Below, one piece after another: positions 22,919-35,029 of a stretch of 64,000 nt of DNA. The first letter of the stretch is position 1, and every line of letters starts with the position of its first letter. This stretch comes from Limnanthes douglasii subsp. nivea (lineage: Eukaryota; Streptophyta; Magnoliopsida; Brassicales; Limnanthaceae). The DNA is taken from assembly GCA_036936605.1 (NCBI GenBank), contig JAUPFV010000003.1, positions 103,487,278 to 103,551,277 on the forward strand, written 5' to 3'. The notes under the pieces were generated by a model. The model was given only the letters and a program-made list of their open reading frames with translations, was not told where the DNA came from and made no database searches. The position numbers and the translations under genes were made by a program.

Positions 22919-25900
22919 TCAATAAAGAGAAATAATAAAAAATAATTTTAGAAGGGCCAGCCAGTCTTGGAGCCTTAGAATCGAAACCAAAGATCTGATA
23001 AGATTCGGTGAGAGATCATAGAGGCGATGTCGGGAGGGGAACCAAAATTTCTTAGGTTCCTCTCCTTCCAGACGTGGTAAATTACCGCGGCGAAGCAAGT
23101 AAGCCAAATAAAATGGTTTCGAGATTGAGACCAATTTGACGTTTCACATACCCAAGACTTCCAACAGGAGGCGTTGAAGGGGAAACCTAATTTTATACTA
23201 GCATGGGACCAAATACTCTGAGTGAAACTATAATAAAAAAAGGAGATGGGAGATAGTCTCATTGTCAGAGTTACCAAGGACACAGTCAGGTGGGATGTTG
23301 TAATCCCAACTGAGAATCTTGTCTTTGGTGGCAAGCTTCCCCAAAATATAGATCCATAAGATAAAGGAGTGGGGAGGAATATTGGATTTGTTCCAAACTA
23401 AACCGCCCACCCTACTTTAGGGTTGGACAATCAAATGGCATTGTATGTGTCCTTGATAGAGAAGGAGGTGTATCATTATTTCTCCTTCCAGAATGGAATA
23501 TCGTTGGAGAAGATGTTAGGGGAGGAGGGAGAGAATAAGATTACGAATCTCTAAAAGGTAAGCGCAAGATTGAGCATTCGCTAATCTAGTATTGGATGGC
23601 CAGTTCCAGCTCCCGTTGAGGATGAAATCTGAGACCTTGAAGTTTTTCCCAAGTCTAGAATCCTTGATTGTACTTTCACCGTAGTGGGATGCAAATGAAG
23701 AAGAGAGGAGCCACGGATCGTACCAGAAGGACGTGCTTGATCCATTTCCAATTGCCACCCGGCACATTTTACTAGCCAAAGGGCGAAGACGAATTTTCCT
23801 CCACATCCAAGAGGGCGAAGATCCCATTGGGAGGTTCTAAAATTTATTATTAATTTTTCTATCTTAATCTATTCACTCCAAATGGAATGATTGTTATTAT
23901 TGATGATAGACCAAAGATGTTTAAGGACAGCCGTCTGATTCCAGATTTTTAGGTCAAGAATCCCAAGGCCGCCATCTAAAGTGGGCGAGGTAACCGTGGA
24001 CCAAGCTACTTTGGCGCCATAGATTTTCATGGCCGATCCCGACCAAAGAAAACGACGGAGATATTGAGACAGTTCTTTGATGATCCTTGAGGGAAGGATA
24101 AAAATGGAAGACCAATAGACCTGACCAACGAATAAGACATACTTAATGAGTTAAAGTCTACCAGCATAAGAAATATGCTTAGTGGTCCAAGAATCAATTC
24201 GAGATGTAATTTTTTAAAGGAGAGGGCGAAAATCTGAGTGGGTGAGACGACTAGTTAGAAGGGGCACACCCAGATATTTAACCGGAAGGGAACCTTCCAG
24301 ATATCCCATAATGGTTCTAAGATCCATCCAGAGAGACTCATCAATACCCGAAAAGAAGATATGACTTTGTGCAGGATTGACTTTTAGTCGAGAAAAAGTA
24401 TAGAACTCGTCAAGAGCCTCTTTGATAAGAAGCAGGGATTGACGTCTCCATGAAAAAAGATCATTAGGTCGTCTACAAAGCAAAGATTAACGATTTTAAG
24501 CTTTTGGCATTTACAATGAAATCGTAACTTCGCATCCCGGCTCTTTTCCTTAAGAATATTGGAAAGAAATTGCATGACAAATACAAAGAGGAAGGGGAGA
24601 GCGGAGCTCCTTTCCTTAGACCTTTTCGTTCTTTAAACTTTCCATGAAGATATCCATTAATATTGATAAAGTACGAAGGAGAATAAATGCATTTAATTAT
24701 CCATGTGATCATTTTATCAGGGAAATACATCGCAACAAGGATATCGAGGATGAGGTGACATCTAACATTATCAAAGGCTTCCATTAAATCAATTTTGAGA
24801 GCAACCTTTTTGTCTCTGCGATTTGAGTGATACCCCCTCAAAATCTCTTGAGATAAAAGGATATTATTAGAGATATTCTTTCCTTTTACAAACGTCGACT
24901 TGGAATTATCAATAAGGTAAGGAAAGGAATCTTCAATTCTATTAGCTAGGATCTTGGAAATGATCTTGTAACTAACATTACAGAGAGCAATTGGACTAAA
25001 GTCGGCAGGCCCAGAGGGAGAATCCTTTTTAGGGATAAGAGTTATAGAGGTGGAGCCCCAAGATGCATCCAAAAATTCAGAATGAAAGAAGTTAAGGACA
25101 CCATTACAGATGTCATGGCCAACAATGCTCCAATTGGTTTTGAAGAAGCAAGAGTTGAAACTATCAGGACCAGAAGCTTTGTTACTGTCAATACTGAATA
25201 AAGCAGATTTTATCTCCTCGTGAGTTATCTCACGAATCATAGATTCTTTATCAGTATTGGTAAGTTTAGAGGTTAGAAGAGATGAGACAGATTCCAGTCC
25301 CAGATAATCGGCAGAATGTCTGGAACCGTTAGAGTTTTCAAAGTATTTCACAAAGATCTGAGACACACCAACAGGAGTAGAGACTATGACTCAGTTTTCA
25401 TCAGTGATGGAAATGATCTTATCACGGAAGAGACGAGCCTTAATACTATTATGGAAAAATTTAGAGTTTTTATCACCAAGTTTGATCCAATTTTCCCGAG
25501 ATTTTTTCTCAAGAAAGCATTCTTCTGCTCGACTAAGAAAGATAAAAGCAGTTGATGCATCGCATTCCTCCGAAACAAGAGAAGGATTGAGAGGATCACA
25601 ACCGAGATTGGATTGAGCTTGAAATAGTCTTTTTTGGGCACATACAACTCTGGAGCTAATTTCACTAAACTCTTTACAATTGAATCCCACCAGCACGGAC
25701 TGCAACCTAGAAAGTTTTTCAGTGACCAGACTCATTCCAGAAGAATTAGTAGGGTTATTCCAACTGTTATTAACGATATCTTTGAAAAGCAGGTGAGATT
25801 GCCACATGTTGAAGAATTTGAAAGTTTTTTTACGCTTAAGCAGAGGGAATCCCAGGTTAAGCGTGACGGTCTTATGGTCAGAAGATCGAAGAAAACCAAA

Positions 25901-26545
25901 GTGAGCATAATACATTGGGAAGAGATCATCCCAAACAGGGTTGATAAGGAATATATCAATCTTAGAAAGAATTGGGTGATCATGTTGCTTATTAATCTAT
26001 GTATAGTGAAAGCCAGTAGATTGGAGCTCACTATGGAAGCAACAATTATTAAAGTCATCTATAGCAGAGGTCCACTTCTCAGAGGAGCCAATACGCTCAT
26101 TGGGGTGACGAATAACGTTGAAATCCCCCAGCAAAACCCAGTGAATGTACTTGTCTACCATGGAGATAGTAGACAAATCATTCCAAAGGAGAATTCTATC
26201 AGGAGCTTCATTGAAAGCATAAATTGCAGGAAATTTAAAAGAAGCATTAAAATTGTGACACTGAGCTAAACGATGAATATACTGAGGGGATTCAGACTCT
26301 CTAGTTATAGTGATGACACTAGGGTTCCAAATAATCCAAATTCTACCTAGATGGTGAGACGCGTGATTCGTAAGGATATGTCAAAAGGGAGCAATTTTCC
26401 TAACAATAGATTCAACTTTATGCATTTGGACTTTAGTTTCAATTAGAATTAATAAGGAGATACTATTACTAATAATAAAATCAGTGACATCTTTTTATCG
26501 AACAAGTTCATTTAATCCCCTGACATTCCAAAAAGCAATGTTCAT
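22919..26545 (-). pseudogene. LINE-A ORF2: endonuclease, reverse transcriptase, zf-RVT
   Basis: Start ATG 26545 (MNIAFWNVRGLNEL). The apurinic-type endonuclease runs through LLGDFNVIRHPNERIG (about 26110) and SDHKTVTLNL (about 25870). RT: FKTNWSIVGHDICNGV, STSITLIPKKD, SPIALCNVSYKIISKILANR, VALKIDLMEAFDNV, KGLRKGAPLSPS, FVDDLMIF (the FxDD catalytic box, 24465), VKYLGVPLL (24270). Then QVYWSSIFILP (24110), GAKVAW (24005) and the zinc-binding NIPPHSFILWIYILGKLATK (23380-23320) with a tail near 23000. It nicks target DNA and primes cDNA there. Several shifts (near 26400, 25370, 24500, 24200) break it. Confidence 0.85.
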
Positions 26546-26799
26546 AAAACGAAGACTTATAGTGCTTTTGACGATGGTCCTATCGGAGGACATTCCAAAA
26601 TACCCTTATCCTTAGCATCTATGAGACGATGTCGTTTAGGAGGTGAATCGATCTCCTCTCCACTTTCCACCTCTGTGACTTCTTCAAGAGAAGCAAGACG
26701 CTGGTTACTAAGCCTCTCTGGCTCTATCTCAGAAGGGTCGGACTCATCCGAAGGGGCAAGCGTGGAAGGAATGCTAGGAAGTTTGGATGCTCATTTTTT

Positions 26800-28778
26800 A
26801 CAAAGGCAGGAAGAATGCCAAAAAATAACATAATTTGCACATTGAGGGGGAAGTCATTGGTACTCAAAATTCACCGTAATAAATTTTCCACTAATCTTGA
26901 AAGTGAGCTCAGTACGGATATCAGCGCCCGCAGAGATCATAATGCAAATACGAGAAAATCGGAGTTTTTCCATCCTTTCCATTTGATTATCCATGTATAA
27001 AGGAGTGCCTAAACCCGATCTGATTTTACTAAATCCCTCAGCAGTCCAAAGCTCCAAAGGTAGATTAAACACTTTGATCCAGATAGGGATTTCCTTGTGA
27101 GGGTCTTTGATAAGGGAAGATAGGGGAGCCCAATTTTTGAGAATGATCAAATTCCCTCCAAAATTCCAAGGGGCCTGATCCAATACTTTTTTTGCCATCT
27201 CTTCTGACCCAAATTTAAATAGAAAATAACCTTCGGGAAGAGACTTAAAATCCATTAGACCAAATTTTCTCCACAAAGATTCCACATTGGCTTTAAGAAG
27301 GGTAAAGTTTTGGGGTTGAGTAAGAAAATACCTCGACAAACAAGTCTTCCATAAATCCGGATGTCCCATAGCCGATTCATTCAAAATAAAATCTACTCCA
27401 TCATGAACCATATGGTTAAGCCCAATGACTAAAGGAGAGCAATTATCGATGTGTCCCGCAATAATACTAGCATATGATGAGGTAGATTTTGAAATTGAGC
27501 GAGGTTTCAACCCTATAGATTTAGGAGTTGCGGATGGAGAGGTTAAAACCTTATAAGGGACTTTGTGGATTTGGGACAACTTATTTATAAAATTTCCTTC
27601 CCTTTGGGCCCTTACAGGCATTACCAAAATTCCTTATACAATAGTAAGGATTATTGGAAGAGTCGGCCCCAAGAAGACCCTTCTAAGGATAAAATTTCAG
27701 TATGCCCAACATATTTAGAAGTCTGGCCCAACATACCATAATTAAGGCCCGGATTTTTTAATCCAGACTGCTGGCCCAACGAAAAATCTTGATGACCTTT
27801 CTTCAAAGCAGCCCTCTGGCCCAAGAAAGAGTCATTAGAAGACTGGCCCATCAAAGACATTGAATGACCCGATTTGTTATTGCGAACCAAATTAGGGTTT
27901 GCATATTTTCCAAAGACGAGTGAATCGATTGAATTATGGACACTAGCTCGATCCAGAGAGAAATCAGCAAGAGGAGATAGGGTTTGCTTAGGGGCGAAGA
28001 CTGTCGATCACGCTGGGACAGAATTTCCTTATCTGAGAGTGAACCCTGAAAGGAATCGCTGGTTATGGGACCAGAGCTCGAAGAAGGGGAGACGTAACCA
28101 AATCGGACTCTAGTGAGATCCAGAGTTGGGGTGGAGATTCTGGGGCCAATAGGGAGTGGTTTAGCAGCATTAGATTTGTCAAGGGGTCTGCGGATACCAT
28201 GGAGATGATGAAATGTAGGGGAAGAAAACTGGTTGTCGATAACAGGATACATAACACCAGGATCAGTTGGGCAATCCCTGATTGCAGCTACCAGATTGGC
28301 ATAGAGGCCAGTCGATACGTTTATTAACCCTGTTCCAGCTGTCGAATCGTCCAATTGCAGAACCAGCATACACCCAGAAGCTGAAGAATAGTCCAGTTTG
28401 GGAATCTCTCGATTAGGGATCACCAGAGAGGGCAGAAAGGACTTCATCTCAGGCGAAGCAACGTTTTGAAAAATTATTTGTCCATGGATAGACTCCATGT
28501 GATGTCTGGCCAGGGCAAGCATATTTTTCACGAACTCCTCGTGTTGAGGGGTTATACTGTGGTGGACAAGGGGGCTCCAGGGAGGTTAGAGGGAGGCTCA
28601 GGGTCAGGGCATCAGAGAGGACAAGCAGAGAAGGTGGATAATTTTCATGAGAGAGTGGTGGTAGGGGAGAGACTGGGAAGGAAGCTAGTGAGGAGGAGAA
28701 CCCTTCTGTTCTAATGGGAGAGAATGAGCCTAGCTTCCCAGAAGGCCTGGCTGGACGCAGAGAGGATGGGGAATCCAT
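26800..28778 (-). pseudogene. LINE-A ORF1: nucleic-acid-binding protein with DUF4283-type domain
   Basis: Likely start MDSPSSLRPARPSGKLGSF at 28778, with a Pro/Ser-rich N-terminal half in three overlapping frames (28449-28808, 27851-28531, 27651-27890). The C-terminal 257 codons (27627-26854) carry the plant LINE ORF1 domain: LLKANVESLWRKFGLMDFKS, FLFKFGSEEMAKKVLDQAPW, PIWIKVFNLPLELWTAEGFS, KISGKFITVNFEYQ. A zinc knuckle follows in the expected place but has a stop in place of Trp and a Tyr for a Cys (26845-26805). Binds element RNA in living relatives. Confidence 0.75.
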
Positions 28779-29220
28779 GAAGGGCTGGAAAAGGTAATAC
28801 AGTTTCAATTTGGTTGATTAAATGATCGTAAAACTGTGAAGTATTGAATGGTTTGCGAATGATATGGAGATTGTTATATAACGAATGAATTGGTGATGTT
28901 TGGTGACAAATATGGGTCTAGAAAATTGGGGATATATATGGATAAGGAGTATGAGGCAAAGGTATTTTGACCGGGAAAATAACTAGGATGATAGACAGGA
29001 GGCTTAGGGTTGTCATCGAGCGAAACAAGAGTAGACTGTTCTTTAGATGACAGACAGGGTACAGGGTAGGACAAGATTCAGATGGTATAAGAGGATAGAG
29101 TTGTTGCTTAAGCTCTTCAATGCTCACTATTGTAGCATTGTAAGTTGAAGGTAAGTGTTAGTATTATAACTCGTAGGCAATTTGAGAGATTAGCTCATTT
29201 AGTAATTTCTTTTTTTATTT

Positions 29221-29228
29221 GTGATAAA
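29221..29228. repeat. Target-site duplication of LINE-A (right copy)
   Basis: GTGATAAA. The bases after it continue the Copia-A tail interrupted at 22607. Confidence 0.55.
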
Positions 29229-30689
29229 GTTTTCGTAAAATTTATCATTCTGACTAATAAAATTTTAGTTTCTTCTTTGTTTTTTTTATCATTTTAAAAA
29301 ATATATGAGAAAACAAAAACTTCCGTATATAATTAATTAAATTATATAAATTATTTTCAACTATACAATTAACATGATAGATACTTTCGAAAGGATATAT
29401 CCGTATAATTGTATTATGCTGAGATCATAAGTTTTTCAATCTTCTAAAGTTATTATTTATATTGTTCATTCTGAAATCTTCGTTAGAATATTTCATTTTT
29501 ATGACGGTTATTTTACTACTTTTTCATATCTAACTATCCCTACCTCTTATCATCATAGTTTTCGAATTCCATATTGGCAAAAAACTATAAACGAAGAGTT
29601 AAAACATTGCAAAACAATACTCGGGAGATTATTTCTTGTTCGGCTAATACTAAACCAAAGGGCTGTAATTAAGTTTACTATATTAAACTCAAATGTGATG
29701 CTTTTTTAATTAGATATAGAGCATTCTTAGTTGGTTTTGGAGAAGCGTGAAATAAAAACCTATATATATCTTTAACCAATATAAAAATGTGTGTTACATA
29801 AAGATCTAAAAGAAATGGTTTTATAAACCTTCCCCAACGAAGCCTATAGAAGTCAAAATCCGATGTGTGTTGTCTAGCTAGGTTTGTTATGGTTTACACC
29901 TGGCGTTACAACTTACGAGCATGGTTTGAAAATTATTACATATATTTTTTTTTATCAAACTAAGATTTTGTTAGACTTTTCCTTAAAAAAATAAAAATAT
30001 ATTAAAAAGCTTAATTATAGATTATCTCGTAAAATGAATATAATTTTTTTTAAAAAAATTGAATAAAAACAAAATAGAAAATAAAAATATTTATCAATTG
30101 TTAAAAATACGTTAAAAATATAGTGCATCCTCAAAATAGAGGATATCGAAAGTTCTATAAGATAAGAATTGAATACAAATATATTACAAGATCGTGATAT
30201 CCATCGGTTATACTTTTTCTCATTTTTCATTAAGTGTCGTTTTGGAAGTAAATTTTTAATCCTAATTAAATGATGTTTTAATTTAGTAATAAAATATTAG
30301 GAATAAATTTCTTTTCATTTACTCTATTTACTGTCGCAATTTAATTAATCAGTGTTTTTTAATTAAAAAAAAAACTTAAAAAGAGAAGAGTATAACATTG
30401 TTTTAAGAAAATAGTTGTTATAAACGTATTTCAAAAAACATTGTTTTAAGAAAATAGTTGTTATAAACTATTTCAAAAGTTTTGTTTTATTAGTAAAGTT
30501 TTGTACGTTGTTTATAAAAAAAAATAAAAGAATATTTGTTAATTAATAATTATTAATTTATTTTTTAAGAGTTAATCTTTTGATCTTTAACATAAATCTA
30601 TACGGTTGCTCAATAGTTTTTATGTCTACTCAACATCAACGTTTCATTTATCTTGATTATGTTTGTTTGTCTAGCTTTCAGTTCATTTA
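29229..30689. other. AT-rich non-coding DNA after Copia-A
   Basis: Only the first few dozen bases can be read as the copia tail. No gene is visible in the rest. It contains a short direct duplication at 30395-30477. Confidence 0.5.
30395..30477. repeat. Direct duplication, 43-bp period
   Basis: ACATTGTTTTAAGAAAATAG starts at 30395 and again at 30438. The copies are nearly identical over about 40 bp. Confidence 0.75.
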
Positions 30690-31045
30690 GCTCGGTTAAT
30701 TTCTTCTTATCAAATTGCTCATCCAATTTATTCATATCAAGTTGTTCGTCCAACTTACCTCATATAGCTCGTCCAGCTTGTTCATATATATTATTTTGTT
30801 CAATTTAACTATATCAAGTAGCTCATCCAGCTTGTTCATATATATTATTTTGTTCAATTTAACTATATCAAGTAGCTCATCCAGCTTGTTCATATAAAGT
30901 AGTTCATCTTCCTACATATAACTCGTCTAGCTTACTCATATTTATCAGTTTGTGCAACTTGTTTCTGTTAGGTAGCTCATCCGTTTTATACACATGTATT
31001 AGCTCGTCCAACTTGTTCATATCAAGTAGCTCGTCTAACTTATGC
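30690..31045. repeat. Minisatellite with 27-bp unit and 54-bp higher-order period
   Basis: Consensus unit is close to TAGCTCGTCCAGCTTGTTCA plus ATATATA. Exact 54-bp steps occur at 30766, 30820 and 30874, each made of two diverged 27-bp halves; outer units are more diverged. One frame stays open because 27 and 54 are multiples of three, giving a Ser/Ile-rich 18-residue repeat. I regard that as a by-product, not a gene. Confidence 0.75.
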
Positions 31046-31542
31046 GATAACATATCTTGTCGGGCTTATCTCGTGTACCTGCTTAATGACCTAATTATTC
31101 TCATAATCAATATCATATTATACTTCAATTATTGTAATCATTACCTCTTGAAGAAGAGTATAGACCCCCTAGCGAGATATTCCCTTACCAGGACTCATCA
31201 TAGTCCTTGAATCAAATATATTTTATAGGTTTAAGGACTATCATAATGATTATGACGAGGTAAGATTTGTCAATTCATTAATATTTTTGTCATTTCATTT
31301 TACTTTACACGAGTTAACACCATGTTGTAAAATCGCACTATTTAATTTATCATGGGGACGTTATTTGATACTTCATACTGCATTCAAACCATTAGATGAT
31401 ATCATAGATAAGAGTTGTGATTCATTGGTTACTTGATGCACATAAAAAATCTCTTATCTTCACTACTAGCTTCTTCGGTTAGGAAACTTATAAATAATTG
31501 ATCTTACCGTGAATCAACAGTGAATATTTAATCCAACTTTAC
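31046..31542. other. AT-rich DNA, probably Tat-IV LTR or subterminal region
   Basis: No frame seen. By analogy with Tat-I, the 3' LTR of Tat-IV should end just left of the TATA box at 31543. I could not define its borders. Confidence 0.3.
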
Positions 31543-31550
31543 TATATAAG
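31543..31550 (+). promoter_or_regulatory. TATA box of the opposite-strand gene, copy 3
   Basis: TATATAAG, followed by a T-rich then CT-rich leader (GACTTTCTCTCTCTAAACCC) and an ATG at about 31625. Same order as in the other two copies. Confidence 0.5.
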
Positions 31551-31624
31551 GATAAGAGTAATTGCATTTTTTATTTTTATTTTTGCTTTTTTGAGACTTT
31601 CTCTCTCTAAACCCTTATTTCAAT

Positions 31625-33960
31625 ATGATACATCTTCTTTTACAATTCTGACGATATACCTCGTTCGTTTAGTCATCAAATTCAAGTATACCCCTCATCG
31701 GTTAATATATACTTATTGATTATAGTAATATGAGACGTAAAATATGTTCATCAATAGAGTATCATTGTTCCTCATGTAACATGTCTATTATCGAGTCGGA
31801 TTCACAAAATGACCAAACAAGTGGTTAATGAGAGGAACAACATAACTCGTCTAATAAATCGTCTACTAGTAGTTTATAAACATACGAAACTTCTAAATGA
31901 TAAAGTTTATATTATACCACTTAAAATTATTAAACATTATGTTGTCTCATCATCCAACAATCCTCACCCAAATGCAACTTTATAAGAAAAATAATCTAAC
32001 CTTAATAGAATTCAAGAAGTTTTTACTCAACAACCTTATATATCCCTTAACAAAATTTAATGTGTCATAGATTAGGTATTCCTAATAACATTATAGTTAT
32101 TTCCAAAATATAAGATCTTCCAATCGATGTAAAAGATGATAAAGTTTATTATTATATTATTTTGCAATAAGGTATTCAGTTCCTGTTTTATCCTAAATTA
32201 TTAGAGTTCTTTCAATTTCTCTGAATATGTCATTCTAATCTTACTCAAATTGGATGAAGAATATTAACTAGCTTGATCTTATCTTCAGTCATCTTGAAAA
32301 ACCATATTACCATCCAAAAATCTTTTCTAAGTGTAAATTCAAAAAGTATCAAAATTCTCTTCTTATTATTCTACTCTTTCGAGCAAACGACGTATCGTCA
32401 AATTGTCATACTATGATCATTTATGGATATAAAGTTTCATTTATGTGAAAATTGGGAGTCTAGCTCGTCAAATGATATTGGTCAAAATAGATGACAACAA
32501 GTAGAACGAGTTAAGAACTGTGTTACAATTTTTGCATGCTTATTATTCAATAATAATTGTTTTTTTTTTACTTTTGTTATTAACGATAACATTATATTTA
32601 ACTTCTTTACTTTTGCAGAACCAAATGTTAATTCAAAAACTTTTAAGTACTTCCCTTTTGGTGACGATTTATTAACATAGTTATTAATTGTTGTTGTGAG
32701 TACTTGAAAGAAACAATTTCAATATATTTTTACTTAGAAACAATTCTTCCGTTCGAGCCTTTGAAAATTAGAAGAATGAAATATCTAAAAATAGTAAAAT
32801 TATAAACACATGCGAGTTTCCCTGTTAAAGAAGTGGATTTTACTGAAAACTATAGAAATATTTGGCACAAAAGATTATTGGAGAATGGATTTGCTCATTC
32901 TAATAAATAAAAATGCTTATGGATAAAATATCGTGCAACGGACATAGACGCTAGCTCATCAAAAGTTTCATGAGCAACAAAATCAAGAAAAATAATACTT
33001 TTAATCCAACTCCAAAATGGCTCATATAAGAAGACATAGTTCAAACCCTTTCAATCAAAAATGATGTTGTTTCTAATACTTCTACAGACGTTTCCCCAAC
33101 AAAAAGGAAAACTACCATTAAAATGACTCGCAACAAGAAACAAATCCTTGATATTCATACCCCAGAATCTCTTCCACTTGGGCCTTTAGCTTCTCCAATA
33201 GATTTTTTGAATCGAATATCAATTATCAATTATTAATTGATCGTTTCCTTGCACAATACTTCATCTTCTCAATCTATTTTGAGCTTTTGAAAAGTCAGTT
33301 GAAGTTACCTTAGAGGTTATTTCTTACTTAATAATTGTATTATATAATTTTATTAAATACGGATTTGTTTTAATTTTGTAAGTTTTGTTGGAATGACAAT
33401 GTCAGTTGAGGATGACGACTTACTAACTAAAAAATACACCCCATCTCTTGAATTATGTGTATGAGTAAGTTTATTGAATGAGAAGTTAACATAATTTTAT
33501 AATGAAAATACTATAGGTTTCTTAAGAACTATGGTAGAAAGAAAAATCCACATTAGAGACAAATGCAGTAACACAGCGAATTTCTCTTCAAAAGCTTCAA
33601 AGAAAAATTAAAAATCTAAATAACAAGGTTACCTAACTAACCAAGGCTTAGGAAATAACCGCTAAATCTAAAAAAGAATAATTTTATCAATCTGAAGAAA
33701 AGAATATAAAGAAATAGACGATTGAATAGGTGTTAAATTCTAGTTAGTCATTCATTGATGAAAGACGTACAAACCTTCTCCTTCAACTCATCAAACGCAA
33801 TCCTTGCATGAATATAGGGCCCTATTTAAAGTTTATTACAGTGGAAACTTCTCTCAATTAGAATATGAAGACGACCATTCAGATGAGGACGATTTTACAA
33901 ATAATTGATTCCTCTCAAGACGAGGAAGATAATGTGAACATAAATGATTAAGGAAAAAAC
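31625..33960 (+). pseudogene. Opposite-strand Tat gene, copy 3 (Tat-IV), heavily decayed
   Basis: Only parts can be read. The conserved block is at about 32120-32290 (KVYYYIILQ, IQFLFYPKLLEFFQFL, ICHSNLTQIG), aligned with FFTELFNWGLRFPLDPEIVR and LCPTQLSPNG of Tat-I. A basic stretch is at 33100 (TKRKTTIKMTRNKKQ), a coiled-coil remnant at 33590-33720 (KLQRKIKNLNNKVT, AKSKKE), then LLLQLIKRNP and an acidic EDDHSDEDDF-like tail (33780-33950). Stops are frequent. Assignment rests on order, position opposite Tat pol and promoter layout more than on any one block. Confidence 0.5.
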
Positions 33961-35029
33961 ACACACTTATTGATGACCTTAATATTGATAAGAATGATTA
34001 ATTTTCTTTCTTTTAAATTTACTTTCTCATTTCATCAAGAGAAATATATTAGGTCGTTTACGACTTTTATCTTTATGTTTGTTTACTTATCATAAATCAC
34101 TCATACTTTTTGTCGAGTAGCATCCGATTGATAATTTTCTTAATTAAAATGTTTGGTCATGTGATTTTTTAATCTTTTCCTTTGTTTGAAATTTGTGTAA
34201 CATGTTTAGTGAATCTTTATATGTTTTTAATTTATATCTACTTGATCTTGTCATAGTAGTTCTTATCGTTCTCATCATAATACTTAAATTATAGACTTTA
34301 CTTTTAATATACTATGACACATTTTTCATGATAAACAATTTATATATTGATTCTTTTATTCTTACTTAGACACAGATTTATTTTGTCAATTTTATCATAA
34401 ATTTATTTCTTAATATGTATGGCTTAATTTTAATGGCACATGGTTTTTGTCGATTGTGGGCTTGACTTATATTCAGGGCTTTTACTGTCCGACATTTATG
34501 GTCTTGGGTGTGTGAGCTTTAATTCTATGAATATTTAACTTGACTTGAAATTATTTCACTAATAATTTTATTGCACGGTCTTTATTATCTTTATTGTATG
34601 GCTTTTGATCTGTTAGATCGTTTTGGATTGATTATAAATCATGTTACTATTATCGCATGACCTTTGATTTTTCAAATAATTGGTTTGATTTAAAATCATA
34701 TCTCTATTAATATCAAAATAGTTTAGAAATAATATTAACTTATCTTGATCTTCTAAAAAATGATTATATTGTGTTGTCAAACTATATATCTCTTGTTATT
34801 ATTGTGTCATCTTTTATTTTGTATATTGTTGACTTGATTTGAAGTTATATCGCTAGTAATGTCAATGTTGCATAGAAATATTGTTCACGCATCTTGATTT
34901 ACTTGTAATATTTCTTCATGACAAAATAAATCGTATTAAAATATGATTTATGAAGTCTCGTTAAGAAAAACTCGCACAACCATGTAGTAAAAGAGTACAA
35001 CACCTTATTCTCAAATAAAGAATTTATAA
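33961..35029. other. AT-rich spacer between opposite-strand gene and Tat-IV integrase
   Basis: No coding similarity. The position corresponds to the short convergent spacer 875-1339 of Tat-I but is longer. Confidence 0.4.

Larger units (their letters stand above)
22608..29220 (-). mobile_element. LINE-A: nearly full-length L1-type LINE, inactive
   Basis: 6.6 kb on the minus strand, 5' end near 29220 and 3' end at a run of eight plus-strand T (22609-22616), the short poly(A). The 3' UTR ends in an AATTAATTTAATTC stretch like other plant LINEs. Two frames are present: ORF1 with a DUF4283-type domain and a broken zinc knuckle, and ORF2 with endonuclease, RT and zf-RVT. Flanked by GTGATAAA on both sides, inside Copia-A. 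Frameshifts and stops in both frames make it dead. Confidence 0.8.

Noticed and set aside
25634..26269. Long plus-strand frame of 211 codons
   Set aside because: It is the reverse of the LINE-A endonuclease region, whose minus-strand motifs are clear.
30715..30897. Frame with an 18-residue Ser/Ile repeat
   Set aside because: It only reflects the 54-bp minisatellite, whose period is a multiple of three. No start context or conservation.
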